A stretch of DNA of 64,000 nucleotides from Aquirufa beregesia (GCF_011090385.1 NZ_SEWW01000006.1:124001-188000); one strand, 5' to 3'; positions 7,811 through 17,017 are shown, counted from the first letter of the stretch. Program-made: numbers and translations. Notes: generated by a model from the sequence alone, not told the origin.

Positions 7811-8957
7811 GCTCTTGTTTCAATAAATCCCAGGCAATAGCCAACCACACCAAGAACAAGGGCAAAATCATCAAGCCCAATGGGTTGACCCATTCATTTC
7901 TCAGCCATTGAGGAAATAAATCCGTCGGCGAAAAACTAGAAATCAATAAAGTTATCCCCAACAAAGCCCAGCGAAACTTCGTTTTCTCTCCTAAAACAAA
8001 CCAAATTCCTACGCCAGGAAAGGCCATAATCAACGTGGGTGACTCCGTACCCGTACTGGCTAACATCAAATATATGCTCACAAAAGCCAGCATCCTCAGC
8101 TGAAATGACAAATGCTTCCATTTTTTAACTTGGAAAAAGACATATACGTTTAAAATCATGGATGGAATTAAAAACCATAAATTAGACAATGTTCCATCGC
8201 CTGTCCAGCGTCGAAACATGCCCATCACGCATACATCTGTACGTAAGTTGCGAATGTCTACGTTCAACTCGTTTTTGTGAGACAAAACTTCCTTCCATCC
8301 TATATACGTAGATAAACCATAGTCCCAGCCACCTAGCAACATGGGAATGCATAAGATAATCACCATCCAAAAAACCAAAAAGCCTGCCAGGCGGAGAGGT
8401 TTTTTAGAAAAAAAGAAAAATGCTAGTCCGACAATCCCATATAACTTGATACAAATACCTAATACAATCCAAAGGGCCGCCCAAGCATCTTGTCCTCTAT
8501 TAATGCAGATATAAGACCATAAAATCAGCGCAATACACAATGGATGAAATTGGGTATTCAATAAGGCTGTCATGGTTGAATTCAAGATAATCCAAGATAT
8601 AGCTACCCGCTTTTTTTGATCCAATGGCAGATTCCAAACCGCTAAAAATAGGGCTAAGGCATTCACTACATTCCAAACCGTGACACTGATGCCAGTGGGC
8701 AACCATGCAAACGGAGCCATCAAAATGGCAAAAATGGGCCCATATAAATATAAATCGAAATACTCCTTAGGGTACTCGAGATACAATGGCATTCTTTGTA
8801 AGAAATGTCCGTAGCTCGATTTGAATATGATAAAATTGTTGATATGTGAATTTAACTCTCCTAAATGATATTGCTTAATCCCTGTAAATAGGCCAGCAAA
8901 CAACCATATTCCTAACAAAAACTCGTATCGAGCATAAAATGCGGGCTTATTTTCCAT
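7788..8957 (-). CDS. GT87-type polytopic glycosyltransferase
   Basis: A 389-residue membrane protein with about nine to ten hydrophobic helices. It matches the DUF2029/GT87 family (as in mycobacterial PimE): an acidic-aromatic first periplasmic loop with YPKEYFDLYLYGPIFAILMAPFAWLP (about residues 62-87), and repeated hydrophobic segments afterwards. GT87 enzymes are GT-C fold transferases that take a hexose from a polyprenyl phosphate donor on the outer face of the inner membrane. It is the last of three overlapping genes: its start overlaps the deacetylase by 11 bases. Acceptor unknown; a surface lipid or glycan is likely from context. Confidence 0.75.
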   Translation of the reverse strand: MENKPAFYARYEFLLGIWLFAGLFTGIKQYHLGELNSHINNFIIFKSSYGHFLQRMPLYLEYPKEYFDLYLYGPIFAILMAPFAWLPTGISVTVWNVVNALALFLAVWNLPLDQKKRVAISWIILNSTMTALLNTQFHPLCIALILWSYICINRGQDAWAALWIVLGICIKLYGIVGLAFFFFSKKPLRLAGFLVFWMVIILCIPMLLGGWDYGLSTYIGWKEVLSHKNELNVDIRNLRTDVCVMGMFRRWTGDGTLSNLWFLIPSMILNVYVFFQVKKWKHLSFQLRMLAFVSIYLMLASTGTESPTLIMAFPGVGIWFVLGEKTKFRWALLGITLLISSFSPTDLFPQWLRNEWVNPLGLMILPLFLVWLAIAWDLLKQEPIETRHL

Positions 8958-9741
8958 TCTCTAATTGCTTGACAAAATTTCCCATAGTCATAAACTCTCC
9001 CAGGCCTTCTTTTTGCAAATACAAAATCAAGGATTTCAATTTAGAAACCAACTCTCCTTGGGAACCTCGACTCACATGGGCTGGCAATGGGTATTTCGAT
9101 AAATCAGCAAATTCCCAAGGATGAAAGTACAAGTTCAAAAAACCATGCTTCTTCAAGGTTTCCTTGCACATTTGCTTGTATACAAACAATGGAAAGTTTT
9201 TAAAAGCCAACCAAAACAAAGGTATTCTAAAATTCGGAGTAACCGATGCGGGTATATTCCAAAGTCCCTGTTCGAAAAAAGGCAGCTTAGAAGCCTTTAA
9301 GTGGTTATATCTACCTGGAATCCAAGTAGGATTCAAAGAGGAATGATACGAATAGCCTGCTTGTAAGATATCGGCCTCCTCCACATGCTGCATTCTAGCC
9401 ATTCTAAAACCTACTACCTTTCTTCCGCTAAGTTCTTCCAAAAGTACTCGGGAAGACAGCAGGTCCGTTTTCGGATCAAACTTACTATGATAAAATCCAT
9501 GGGAAGCCAATTCATACTGGGCATCTAAGGCCTTTATCCATTCAGGATTATGTTGCGCATAAACACCTGTACAAAATATGGTACAAGGAACTTGTGTTTG
9601 CGAAATAACCGACATGAATTCCTGTAAGCCTTTTCTTGATTGCTCCAATTGTTCTTCCAAATCCAGGGAATAACCATACTCCAAAGGAATATCACATTCT
9701 TCCACATCAATGGTCAATAAAATGGCAGGGGCATGTTTCAT
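8947..9741 (-). CDS. Polysaccharide deacetylase family protein
   Basis: A 264-residue NodB-fold carbohydrate esterase. Motif 1 is LLTIDVEE with Asp12; motif 2 is ELASHGFYHSKFD with the metal-binding pair His81 and His85; later VVGFRMAR (109-116) and YFHPWE with His207, which fits the catalytic histidine. The pattern (TIDVEE, SHGxxH, GFR, YFHPWE) is like the deacetylases associated with exosortase loci. There is no signal peptide, so the active site should be cytoplasmic. It starts within the last codons of the GT2 gene (ATGA overlap) and its end overlaps the GT87 start. An amino-sugar deacetylase acting on a lipid-linked intermediate is the contextual inference. Confidence 0.88.
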   Translation of the reverse strand: MKHAPAILLTIDVEECDIPLEYGYSLDLEEQLEQSRKGLQEFMSVISQTQVPCTIFCTGVYAQHNPEWIKALDAQYELASHGFYHSKFDPKTDLLSSRVLLEELSGRKVVGFRMARMQHVEEADILQAGYSYHSSLNPTWIPGRYNHLKASKLPFFEQGLWNIPASVTPNFRIPLFWLAFKNFPLFVYKQMCKETLKKHGFLNLYFHPWEFADLSKYPLPAHVSRGSQGELVSKLKSLILYLQKEGLGEFMTMGNFVKQLENGK

Positions 9742-10481
9742 TTAAAAAAGACTCCTCGGATTAAAATAGAAACAAAATTGAATAATTCCGTTAGGATGGT
9801 TTTGGGTTTCATGGTAGAAAAGTGAATTCCTTCACGTACCTGCACATAAATCCATTCCATCTGAATATCCTTTTGCTTGGACACTAAAACCAAAAATTCC
9901 ATATCAAACAGAAAAGCTGAAATCGTTGTTTTTAGAAAAAGTTCTTTCCCTTTGGCATTAAATCCTTTCAATCCTGATTGAGTATCCTTGACTTTTAAAC
10001 TAGGGAAAAACAAGTAGTTCATCAATTTGAGAGAAAGTGAAAAAATCTTCCTTCGAAAAGGCAATTGATCATAATATTGTTCATCTCGGACACCTACTAC
10101 GACATCCGCCTGACCTTGCTCCAACCTTCGGTACATTTCCCATGCATTTTCCATACGGTAGGGATAATCTGCATCCGTATAAATGACCAAATCCCCTTGG
10201 CATTGGCGAATTGCATGTCTCAAAGCACCCCCTTTCCCTAGGTTTTGACTTAAGGGAATAAAGGTGAAATAAGGGATTGCCTGTTGTAAGGCCGCTATAT
10301 CCTCTGAATGAACCCCATGCTTGCTCCCATCATCCACCACATAAACATGTACCTCCACATCGGAGGGAATACGAGACATAAATAAGGTATAATGGCGAAT
10401 CAAATCCTCGGCCCAGCCCGGATGAGGGTTGTAACATGGATGAACCAAGTCTAGGCTTTTATTTGTCTTTGGAGTAGTCAA
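9738..10481 (-). CDS. GT2 glycosyltransferase, polyprenyl-phosphate sugar synthase type
   Basis: A soluble GT-A enzyme of about 247 residues. Motifs are LDLVHPCYNPHPGW near the N-terminus, YVVDDGS (about 47-53), the DxD metal site as TDADYP (Asp103/Asp105) and DTQSGLKGF (166-174), the last typical of dolichol/undecaprenyl-phosphate glycosyltransferases. No ATG is available upstream of the first strand; I chose TTG at 10479-10481 (MTTPKTNKSLDLV), while TTG at 10508 would add nine residues. It lacks the C-terminal membrane helices of GtrB/ArnC. First gene of the trio with a deacetylase and GT87. Confidence 0.82.
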   Translation of the reverse strand: MTTPKTNKSLDLVHPCYNPHPGWAEDLIRHYTLFMSRIPSDVEVHVYVVDDGSKHGVHSEDIAALQQAIPYFTFIPLSQNLGKGGALRHAIRQCQGDLVIYTDADYPYRMENAWEMYRRLEQGQADVVVGVRDEQYYDQLPFRRKIFSLSLKLMNYLFFPSLKVKDTQSGLKGFNAKGKELFLKTTISAFLFDMEFLVLVSKQKDIQMEWIYVQVREGIHFSTMKPKTILTELFNFVSILIRGVFFK

Positions 10482-10567
10482 ACAGGGATATTTTTTGCAA
10501 TAATACAAAAATTAAGCCTTGGGTTAAAGGGAAAAATAATTCATATTTGTTTACCATTCTATCAAAT

Positions 10568-11464
10568 ATGAAAACTCCTCCTTTATTACGTCCCGGCGAT
10601 GAAGTGATTTTGGTATCTCCTGCCTCGCATCCAAAGAGCGATCAATGGAAGCAAGGTGTAGAAGTATTAGAATCTTGGGGTTTGAAAGTTCGGCTAGCCC
10701 CTAATGCCTTATCTCATTATTTTGGATTTGGAGGAAACGATGAGGAACGATTGAGTGATTTTCAGTTAGCTCTAGATGACCCCAATATCAAAGCCATTTT
10801 CCCCATACGGGGAGGTTATGGATCTAGCAGGATTTTAGACCGTTTGAATTTTGAAAAACTCCTTCAACATCCTAAATGGATCATTGGATTCTCAGACATT
10901 ACAGCTATTCTAAACCACGTAGCCCAACTAGGTATAGCTAGCATACATGGTCCTATGCCGCATAATTTCTGCCAAGTAGGTGGAGATGAAGCATTGGAAA
11001 ATTTGCGAAACTTACTTTTTGAAGGTAAAACTCACATTGAAATAGTAGCAGAAGCGGACAATAGACTGGGCCAAGCAGAGGCAGAGATCATAGGAGGAAA
11101 TTTATCTCTGATTGTACATCTATTGGGTAGCAAAAGCCTTCCTGATTTCACGGGTAAAATACTTTTGCTGGAAGATGTCGGTGAAAATTTATATCACATT
11201 GATCGCATGGTCTTACAACTAAAAAGAGCAGGTTTGTTGGATCATTTAGCTGGTTTGATTGTAGGTGGATTTAGCGACTGTAAAGAAGCAGGTCTTAGTG
11301 TGGGGAAAAATGTCAATCAAATTATCCTAGAACACACAGCAGGCAGTCAATATCCCATTGCCTTTGAATTTCCATCGGGGCATATTGCTCAAAATTTTCC
11401 TTTGGTTTTTGGCAAAAAAATCAAGCTCTTGGTAAATGCCGATAATGTCCAATTAACTGATTAA
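10568..11464 (+). CDS. ldcA: LD-carboxypeptidase (peptidase family S66)
   Basis: A 298-residue LD-carboxypeptidase, which removes the terminal D-Ala from murein tetrapeptides in the cytoplasm. The ATG at 10568 gives MKTPPLLRPGDEVILVSPAS, the expected first strand; a TTG at 10547 adds seven residues without merit. Family marks: RGGYGSSRILD (81-91), the nucleophile-elbow GFSD with Ser109, GPMPHN, LLLEDVGE and PSGHIAQNFP, supplying the Ser-Glu-His triad. No signal peptide. It runs in the same direction as yifB, 40 bases upstream of it. With Mpl at 32702-34072 the window has two murein-recycling enzymes. Confidence 0.9.
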   Translation: MKTPPLLRPGDEVILVSPASHPKSDQWKQGVEVLESWGLKVRLAPNALSHYFGFGGNDEERLSDFQLALDDPNIKAIFPIRGGYGSSRILDRLNFEKLLQHPKWIIGFSDITAILNHVAQLGIASIHGPMPHNFCQVGGDEALENLRNLLFEGKTHIEIVAEADNRLGQAEAEIIGGNLSLIVHLLGSKSLPDFTGKILLLEDVGENLYHIDRMVLQLKRAGLLDHLAGLIVGGFSDCKEAGLSVGKNVNQIILEHTAGSQYPIAFEFPSGHIAQNFPLVFGKKIKLLVNADNVQLTD

Positions 11465-11504
11465 GTCCTACAGGTTTTCCTGCTAATTTGCCTAACAAAA
11501 AACC

Positions 11505-13043
11505 ATGTTAGCCAAAACGTATGGATGCGCTGTATTCGGTGTATCTGCCAACCTAATCACTATTGAAACGCATGTAGGGCAAGGAAGTAAATGTTACTTA
11601 GTAGGGCTTCCTGATTCCACCATCAAAGAATCCATCCAACGAGTAGAATCTGCCCTAAAGAATAATGGATTCTTTTTCCCAAGGAGAAAAGTCATCATTA
11701 ATTTAGCTCCTGCCGATATTCGAAAGGAGGGCTCAGCTTACGATTTACCCATTGCTCTTTCCATTTTAGAGGCATCGGAACAAGTGGAATTAAAAGGGCT
11801 AGATGACTATGCCATTATGGGCGAATTGGCACTTGATGGCACTATTCGTCCTATTAAGGGTGCTTTACCCATTGCTTTAGAGGCCAAAAGTAGGGGTATT
11901 ACCAAACTTATTTTACCAGAAGAAAATGCCATGGAAGCTGCTATGGTAGAAGGTATTGAGGTATTTGGACTTAGCCATCTTAGAGAAACCATACAATTTA
12001 TTCGGGGTAAAATAGCCCTAGCTCCTACTCAAGTCAATGTTCATGCCTTGTTCCATCAATCGCATGATGTATTTGATGTGGATTTTTCGCAAGTTCAAGG
12101 TCAGGAAAGTGTCAAAAGAGCCTTTGAAATTGCTGCCTCTGGTGGGCATAACCTCATCATGATTGGACCTCCAGGAGCAGGAAAAACCATGTTGGCCAAG
12201 AGGCTACCTACCATACTTCCCCCATTTTCTTTAACTGAAGCCTTGGAAGTAACTAAAATTCATTCCGTAGCAGGGAAATTAATGGGCAAGCATTCCTTAT
12301 TGACCCACCGCCCTTTTAGGTGTCCACATCATACCATTTCCAATGCCGCTCTTGTTGGAGGAGGGTCATTTCCTCAGCCAGGAGAAATATCCTTAGCTCA
12401 TCATGGTGTCTTATTTCTGGACGAGCTTCCTGAGTTCAACAGAAATGCCTTAGAAGTGATGCGTCAACCACTGGAAGATCGCAAAGTGTTTATTTCAAGA
12501 GCCAAATGGTCCTTAGAATTTCCCGCCAATTTCATGCTCGTGGCCAGCATGAATCCTTGTCCATGTGGTTACTATAACCACCCCAATAAAGACTGCGTTT
12601 GCGGCCCTGGGCAGGTTCAGCGCTATTTAAATCGTATTTCAGGCCCATTGCTAGATCGTATTGATATGCACATTGAAATTGTCCCTGTTCTATTTGAAGA
12701 AATGAGTGCCGGTCGCGCCGCCGAATCAAGTGAATATGTTCGAAACAGGGTGATGGAAGCCCGGCAAATTCAACAAGATCGATTCATCCCATTCCCCCAA
12801 ATCCATTCCAATGCCATGATGTCTAGTCAGCAAGTCAATGAATTCTGCCAACTGGATGCGCCATCTCAGCAATTACTTTCTGTAGCTATGGACAAATTAC
12901 AACTATCAGCGAGGGCCTTTGATAAAATTCGTAAAGTGGCTCGAACCATTGCAGATTTGGCACGATCAGAGAATATTCAATCAGAACATATTGCAGAAGC
13001 AATTACCTACCGAAATTTAGATAGAGAAAATTGGGCTGGATGA
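11505..13043 (+). CDS. YifB family Mg chelatase-like AAA ATPase (ComM)
   Basis: A 512-residue protein. The N-terminal ChlI-like domain covers about residues 20-170 (GLPDSTIKESIQRVESAL; INLAPADIRKEGSAYDLPIAL). The AAA+ domain has Walker A GPPGAGKT at 221-228, a RCPHHTISNAALVGGG insert, Walker B VLFLDELPEF near 300, and a cysteine cluster in MNPCPCGYYNHPNKDCVCGP. Homologues (ComM) are hexameric helicases that extend branch migration in natural transformation. Length is the family norm. Probably co-transcribed with the LD-carboxypeptidase before it. Confidence 0.93.
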   Translation: MLAKTYGCAVFGVSANLITIETHVGQGSKCYLVGLPDSTIKESIQRVESALKNNGFFFPRRKVIINLAPADIRKEGSAYDLPIALSILEASEQVELKGLDDYAIMGELALDGTIRPIKGALPIALEAKSRGITKLILPEENAMEAAMVEGIEVFGLSHLRETIQFIRGKIALAPTQVNVHALFHQSHDVFDVDFSQVQGQESVKRAFEIAASGGHNLIMIGPPGAGKTMLAKRLPTILPPFSLTEALEVTKIHSVAGKLMGKHSLLTHRPFRCPHHTISNAALVGGGSFPQPGEISLAHHGVLFLDELPEFNRNALEVMRQPLEDRKVFISRAKWSLEFPANFMLVASMNPCPCGYYNHPNKDCVCGPGQVQRYLNRISGPLLDRIDMHIEIVPVLFEEMSAGRAAESSEYVRNRVMEARQIQQDRFIPFPQIHSNAMMSSQQVNEFCQLDAPSQQLLSVAMDKLQLSARAFDKIRKVARTIADLARSENIQSEHIAEAITYRNLDRENWAG

Positions 13044-13045
13044 TG

Positions 13046-13053
13046 TATTTTTG
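13046..13053 (+). promoter_or_regulatory. Promoter -7 box for the thioredoxin-like gene
   Basis: TATTTTTG, an exact TAnnTTTG, lies 3 bases after the yifB stop and 17 bases before the ATG at 13071. That would give a very short leader. No -33 TTG at the usual distance. Confidence 0.3.
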
Positions 13054-13070
13054 AAAAAAAATATCTTTAT

Positions 13071-14084
13071 ATGCGCCTATCTTCCTTGATACTTTTTCTT
13101 TGTTTATGTCTGTTGCAACCCACATTAGCACAAAAAATTGGTCAAAATAAATCCTTTAGACCTTTCATATCGATAGATGAAATATTTAAAAAAGCCGCAA
13201 AAGAAAACAAGCCGGTCTTTTTTGAGGCCTTTTTGCCTACTTGTTCGCATTGTATCGCCTATGACAAAACCTTAAGTCTTCCTACCATCAAGACCTATTT
13301 GGACAAAAACTACCATGCCTATCAGTTGGATTTAAGCCAGCGAGAAAACAATGCTTTTTTACGTTCGCGTAAAATTTTCATTCCATCTACGCCGTCTTTT
13401 ATTGTTTTTTCTCCACAAGGAAAAGTTTGGAATATTGAACCTGTAGGAGAAACAACGAATTCCGTGAATGGCATTATTCAATTATTGAATGCTGCAAAAA
13501 GCCCGATGCAGAACCAAGCTCAATTGCTGGAACGCTATGGAGCAGGTGAAAGGAATAAAGAAAACATGATTTCTGCTGCCTATTTCACTCGCTTAAGTTT
13601 GGATACCCTGAAAAATGTGGCATTGGTCAATGACTTGGTTCAATTGATTAAGCCTGAAGAATTTGAAGGACAAACCAGTTTTTTGCTCATCCAAAAGGTC
13701 ATGATGGACGATGACAATGCCCTTTTCCAACATTTCATTACTCATCTAAAAAACTACGAAGGCAAATTTGATAGTTTGGAAGTCAGACAAACTGCAGAAA
13801 ATACCATCATGACTAGTTTATATAGCGGCCGCGCTAGAACCTACAGTCCTGAGCGCCTTCAACGTTTAAAAAATGGCTTACAGGCCATTGGATTAAAACC
13901 TCAACAAATCGCCGCTCGATTTATCTACCTAGAAGTGTTGATCGATTTAGATAAAAAGTGGGTGGAACAAGCGGTAACTCGGGTAAAAAATTACTATGGA
14001 GGAAAAGCTATTCCAGAAAAAGAAAAAGAGTTTTGGTGTAAACTTTTAAAAAAGCCGGGTAGTACGGAGTGCTTACTTCCATAA
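13071..14084 (+). CDS. Secreted thioredoxin-fold protein
   Basis: A 337-residue protein with a signal peptide (MRLSSLILFLCLCLLQPTLAQ) and a thioredoxin domain at about residues 35-145. The active-site motif is FEAFLPTCSHCIAYDKTL with CxxC as Cys-Ser-His-Cys, followed by YQLDLS and FIPSTPSFIVF (the cis-Pro loop). The remaining ~190 residues are helical and of no family I recognise. It should be a periplasmic thiol-disulfide or thiol-reducing protein. Gap of 27 bases after yifB. Confidence 0.8.
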   Translation: MRLSSLILFLCLCLLQPTLAQKIGQNKSFRPFISIDEIFKKAAKENKPVFFEAFLPTCSHCIAYDKTLSLPTIKTYLDKNYHAYQLDLSQRENNAFLRSRKIFIPSTPSFIVFSPQGKVWNIEPVGETTNSVNGIIQLLNAAKSPMQNQAQLLERYGAGERNKENMISAAYFTRLSLDTLKNVALVNDLVQLIKPEEFEGQTSFLLIQKVMMDDDNALFQHFITHLKNYEGKFDSLEVRQTAENTIMTSLYSGRARTYSPERLQRLKNGLQAIGLKPQQIAARFIYLEVLIDLDKKWVEQAVTRVKNYYGGKAIPEKEKEFWCKLLKKPGSTECLLP

Positions 14085-14183
14085 ATACTCATTTCTTTAA
14101 AAACCTCATGGAACGAATTGGTATTTTGCTCAAAAAAAAGTAAATTTCTGAATCGTAAGCCTTCATCCTATTTAAACTAATCC

Positions 14184-15674
14184 ATGAAGAAAAGTATATT
14201 ATCCATCTTTGTCTTTGTTTTCTTAATCACTTCTTTTGGCTTCACCCCTACTATTGGTGGGGAAGAGAGTTTAGAGTCTGTATTTAAGCGTATCAAAGAT
14301 GAGGTTGATCAAAATTCCTTGGCTTATTCTTCATTAGGGACTGCCTGCCAAACCCTAGGCCATCGCCTGACAGGGAGCGAAAAAGGAAAAAAAGCGGAAG
14401 AATTTGCCTTTAATCTCTTTAAGAAATATGGCTTTCGTGATACTAAATTTCAGGGTTTCCAAGTAGAAGCTTGGGCCAGAGATACTGTAACCTTATCCAT
14501 TGCCCCTCCTAAATCTGATGATTTCAGAGAAGTACCCGTGGTTGCTTTAGCGATGACTCCCGTAGAAGCGAATATTACGGGGACCATGGTGGACATGGGT
14601 AATGGTCTTGATGTGGATTTTGAATCAAAAAAAGAACAAATCAAGGGTAAAGTAGCCGTGATGAATATTGGATTGATTGATCCTAAGCCTGGACAAAAGA
14701 ACCTACACCGGTCTGAAAAAACGGCTTTAGCCATTCAATATGGCGCCATTGGGGTGATTTTTGTCAATACTGTCAAAGGACAAGTTTTATTAACCGGGAC
14801 AGCCTCTGTTACTGGAAATTTAATTTCAATCCCTGCCGTGTGTATCAGTTGGGAAAGTGGTGTTGAAATCCGTAAATGGATGTTGGAACAACCTGGACTT
14901 TTGAGTTTAATTGAAATGCACAATGTGAGCAAGCCTATCAAGGCTCGCAATGTAGTGGCTACGTTGAAAGGTGATAACAAGAAATACCGTCGGGAGAAAA
15001 TTATTATTGGGGGTCACTTAGATTCTTGGGACTTATCCACGGGAGCGATCGACAATGGTATTGGTTCTTTTTCGGTCATCGATATCGCCAGAACATTTAA
15101 GGCATTAGGCTTAAAAAACAAAAGAACCATTGAATTTGTCGCTTTCATGGGTGAGGAAGAAGGTTTACTTGGTTCCAGAGCCTATATAGAAAGGGCCAAA
15201 AAGACTGGGGAGATTGATGAAATCGTGTACATGATTAATTTGGATATGACAAACAATGTCTCTGGTTTCAATGCAGGAGGTAGAGATGAATTGGTGGCAT
15301 TATTAAAAGAAATTGGTAATAAAATCAAGTCGATTGACCCTGCTTTTGGAAATGAGATTAGCAATAGTGCTGGATTACATTCTGACCATCAATCCTTTTT
15401 ATTAGAAGGAATTCCAGCCAGCGCACCGATAGGCCGATTAGAAAAACGGGTCTTAGATTGTTATCATGCAAACTGTGACTCTTTTGATTTAGTTAACAAA
15501 AAAGAATTAGAAAATACCGTAAAATATACAGCTATGTTGTTGTATGGAGTGGCCAATGCCAATGCCATACCAGCAAAAAAACTAGATTTTTACTCCACTC
15601 GTGATTTCTTCATCAAGCAAAATTTGAGGAGAGATTTAGAACTAGGCAATGACTGGCGCTGGGGTAAAGATTGA
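14184..15674 (+). CDS. Secreted M28 family zinc aminopeptidase
   Basis: A 496-residue exported peptidase: signal peptide in the first ~24 residues, a PA-domain insert at about 130-250, then the M28 catalytic domain. Zinc and catalytic residues are all seen: GGHLDSWD (His278), GAIDNG (Asp290), MGEEEG (Glu324/325), NLDMTNN (Asp354) and CYHANCDS (His428). The family removes N-terminal residues from peptides in the periplasm or outside. Length is typical. It stands alone, 99 bases after the thioredoxin-like gene. Confidence 0.92.
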   Translation: MKKSILSIFVFVFLITSFGFTPTIGGEESLESVFKRIKDEVDQNSLAYSSLGTACQTLGHRLTGSEKGKKAEEFAFNLFKKYGFRDTKFQGFQVEAWARDTVTLSIAPPKSDDFREVPVVALAMTPVEANITGTMVDMGNGLDVDFESKKEQIKGKVAVMNIGLIDPKPGQKNLHRSEKTALAIQYGAIGVIFVNTVKGQVLLTGTASVTGNLISIPAVCISWESGVEIRKWMLEQPGLLSLIEMHNVSKPIKARNVVATLKGDNKKYRREKIIIGGHLDSWDLSTGAIDNGIGSFSVIDIARTFKALGLKNKRTIEFVAFMGEEEGLLGSRAYIERAKKTGEIDEIVYMINLDMTNNVSGFNAGGRDELVALLKEIGNKIKSIDPAFGNEISNSAGLHSDHQSFLLEGIPASAPIGRLEKRVLDCYHANCDSFDLVNKKELENTVKYTAMLLYGVANANAIPAKKLDFYSTRDFFIKQNLRRDLELGNDWRWGKD

Positions 15675-15730
15675 TAGCATACATTTTTGATTTCACTTAT
15701 TAGATTATTCCCTAAAAGCATTGTAACATT

Positions 15731-17017
15731 ATGAATAACCAGAACCCTTCCTTTTTCGATCATAAAATGGAAATTGTTCCTGAATCATCCTTCAAATCCA
15801 TCATCAAGGTTATTGGTATTGGTGGTGGTGGCTCCAATGCGGTTCGCCACATGGACAACATGAAGATCAAAGGAGCGGATTTGATTATTTGCAATACTGA
15901 TTCTCAAGCTTTAGCTTCTAATCCTGTTAAGACTAAAATCAAACTAGGAGAACAAGGGCTAGGGGCTGGTACAGATCCAGAAGTAGGAAAATTAGCTGCC
16001 CTAGATAGCATTGATAAGATTAATGCCGTTTTAACCAATGGCACTGAAATGCTTTTCATTACCGCAGGTATGGGAGGAGGAACAGGAACGGGGGCTGCCC
16101 CAGTGGTGGCTGAAATTGCTAGAAAAAGAGGTTTATTGACCGTAGCTGTAGTGACTGCACCTTATGCTTGGGAAGGTCGCGAAAAAATTCAGTATGCCTT
16201 AACAGGGATTCAAGAATTAAAAACCTATTGTGATACCGTATTGGTTGTCATGAACGATAAGCTAGCTCAAATATATGAGAAACTAGCCGTCAAAGATGCT
16301 TTTGCTAAAGCGGATGATGTATTAGCCAAAGCGGTAAAAAGTGTGGTGGACGTCATTGCTAAACCCGGAGATATCAATACGGACTTCATGGACGTAAAAA
16401 AGGTATTGAAAAATGCAGGTCAAGCCATGATGAGCTCCGCTTTAGGAACAGGCGAAGACCGGGCATTTCAGGCCATTGCTGAAGCATTAGAATCTCCCTT
16501 ATTAAATTCTCAGGAAATTAAAGGAGCAAAACGCATATTAGTAACCGTATCTACTAGTTCGGAACATGCTTTAGTCATGAGCGAACAGAATATCATCATT
16601 GAATACCTAAATGGTCGTATCAATGATCAAGCCGACATGGTGAAATTTGGTTTCTCCACAGACGATGATTTAGGAGAAGATTTATACTTAACGGTGATAG
16701 CTGCTGGATTTGAACATGAGCAAAATGCCTTGGATGATTTCTTATTCAGTGATACGAGACATTACGGCACAGCCAATAAACCAGCCTCATTAATCTCAGG
16801 TGCTACTGTTGAATTTGATGAGTTTGGAACCACAAGTTCAGCTTCCACGGAAAGTGAAGAAGTACGTTTCCAAAAAATGGTAGACCACTATAAAAAAGGT
16901 GGGCCGGATGAAAGCGACTTCGCCATTCCTACGTATCAAAGAAACCAAATTCCTTTGTATGATTTGGGCCGAATTCCTCAAGAAGAATGGATTGAAACTC
17001 CTTTATACGAAGATTAA
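15731..17017 (+). CDS. ftsZ: FtsZ family tubulin-like GTPase (divergent)
   Basis: A 428-residue FtsZ. GTP-binding and catalytic elements are retained: GIGGGGSNAV (29-38), NTDSQAL, the tubulin signature GGGTGTG (115-121) and T7 loop GDINTDFMD (213-221) with both aspartates. Differences from typical FtsZ: the usual L-T-x residues before GLGAG are absent (KLGEQGLGAG), TAPYAWEG replaces T-x-PF-x-FEG, and AGQAMMSSALG carries serines where G-x-G/A is common. A short linker leads to FAIPTYQRNQIPL, which resembles the C-terminal peptide used to bind FtsA. It is not next to ftsA/ftsQ/murC but between an M28 peptidase and cutC, so it may be a second FtsZ. Ends 4 bases inside cutC. Confidence 0.88.
   Translation: MNNQNPSFFDHKMEIVPESSFKSIIKVIGIGGGGSNAVRHMDNMKIKGADLIICNTDSQALASNPVKTKIKLGEQGLGAGTDPEVGKLAALDSIDKINAVLTNGTEMLFITAGMGGGTGTGAAPVVAEIARKRGLLTVAVVTAPYAWEGREKIQYALTGIQELKTYCDTVLVVMNDKLAQIYEKLAVKDAFAKADDVLAKAVKSVVDVIAKPGDINTDFMDVKKVLKNAGQAMMSSALGTGEDRAFQAIAEALESPLLNSQEIKGAKRILVTVSTSSEHALVMSEQNIIIEYLNGRINDQADMVKFGFSTDDDLGEDLYLTVIAAGFEHEQNALDDFLFSDTRHYGTANKPASLISGATVEFDEFGTTSSASTESEEVRFQKMVDHYKKGGPDESDFAIPTYQRNQIPLYDLGRIPQEEWIETPLYED

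Noticed and set aside
10501-10567. ATG-started frame from about 10558 on the minus strand leading toward the GT2 gene
   Set aside because: It is in a different phase and stops after about 33 codons; its sequence has no signal or family resemblance.
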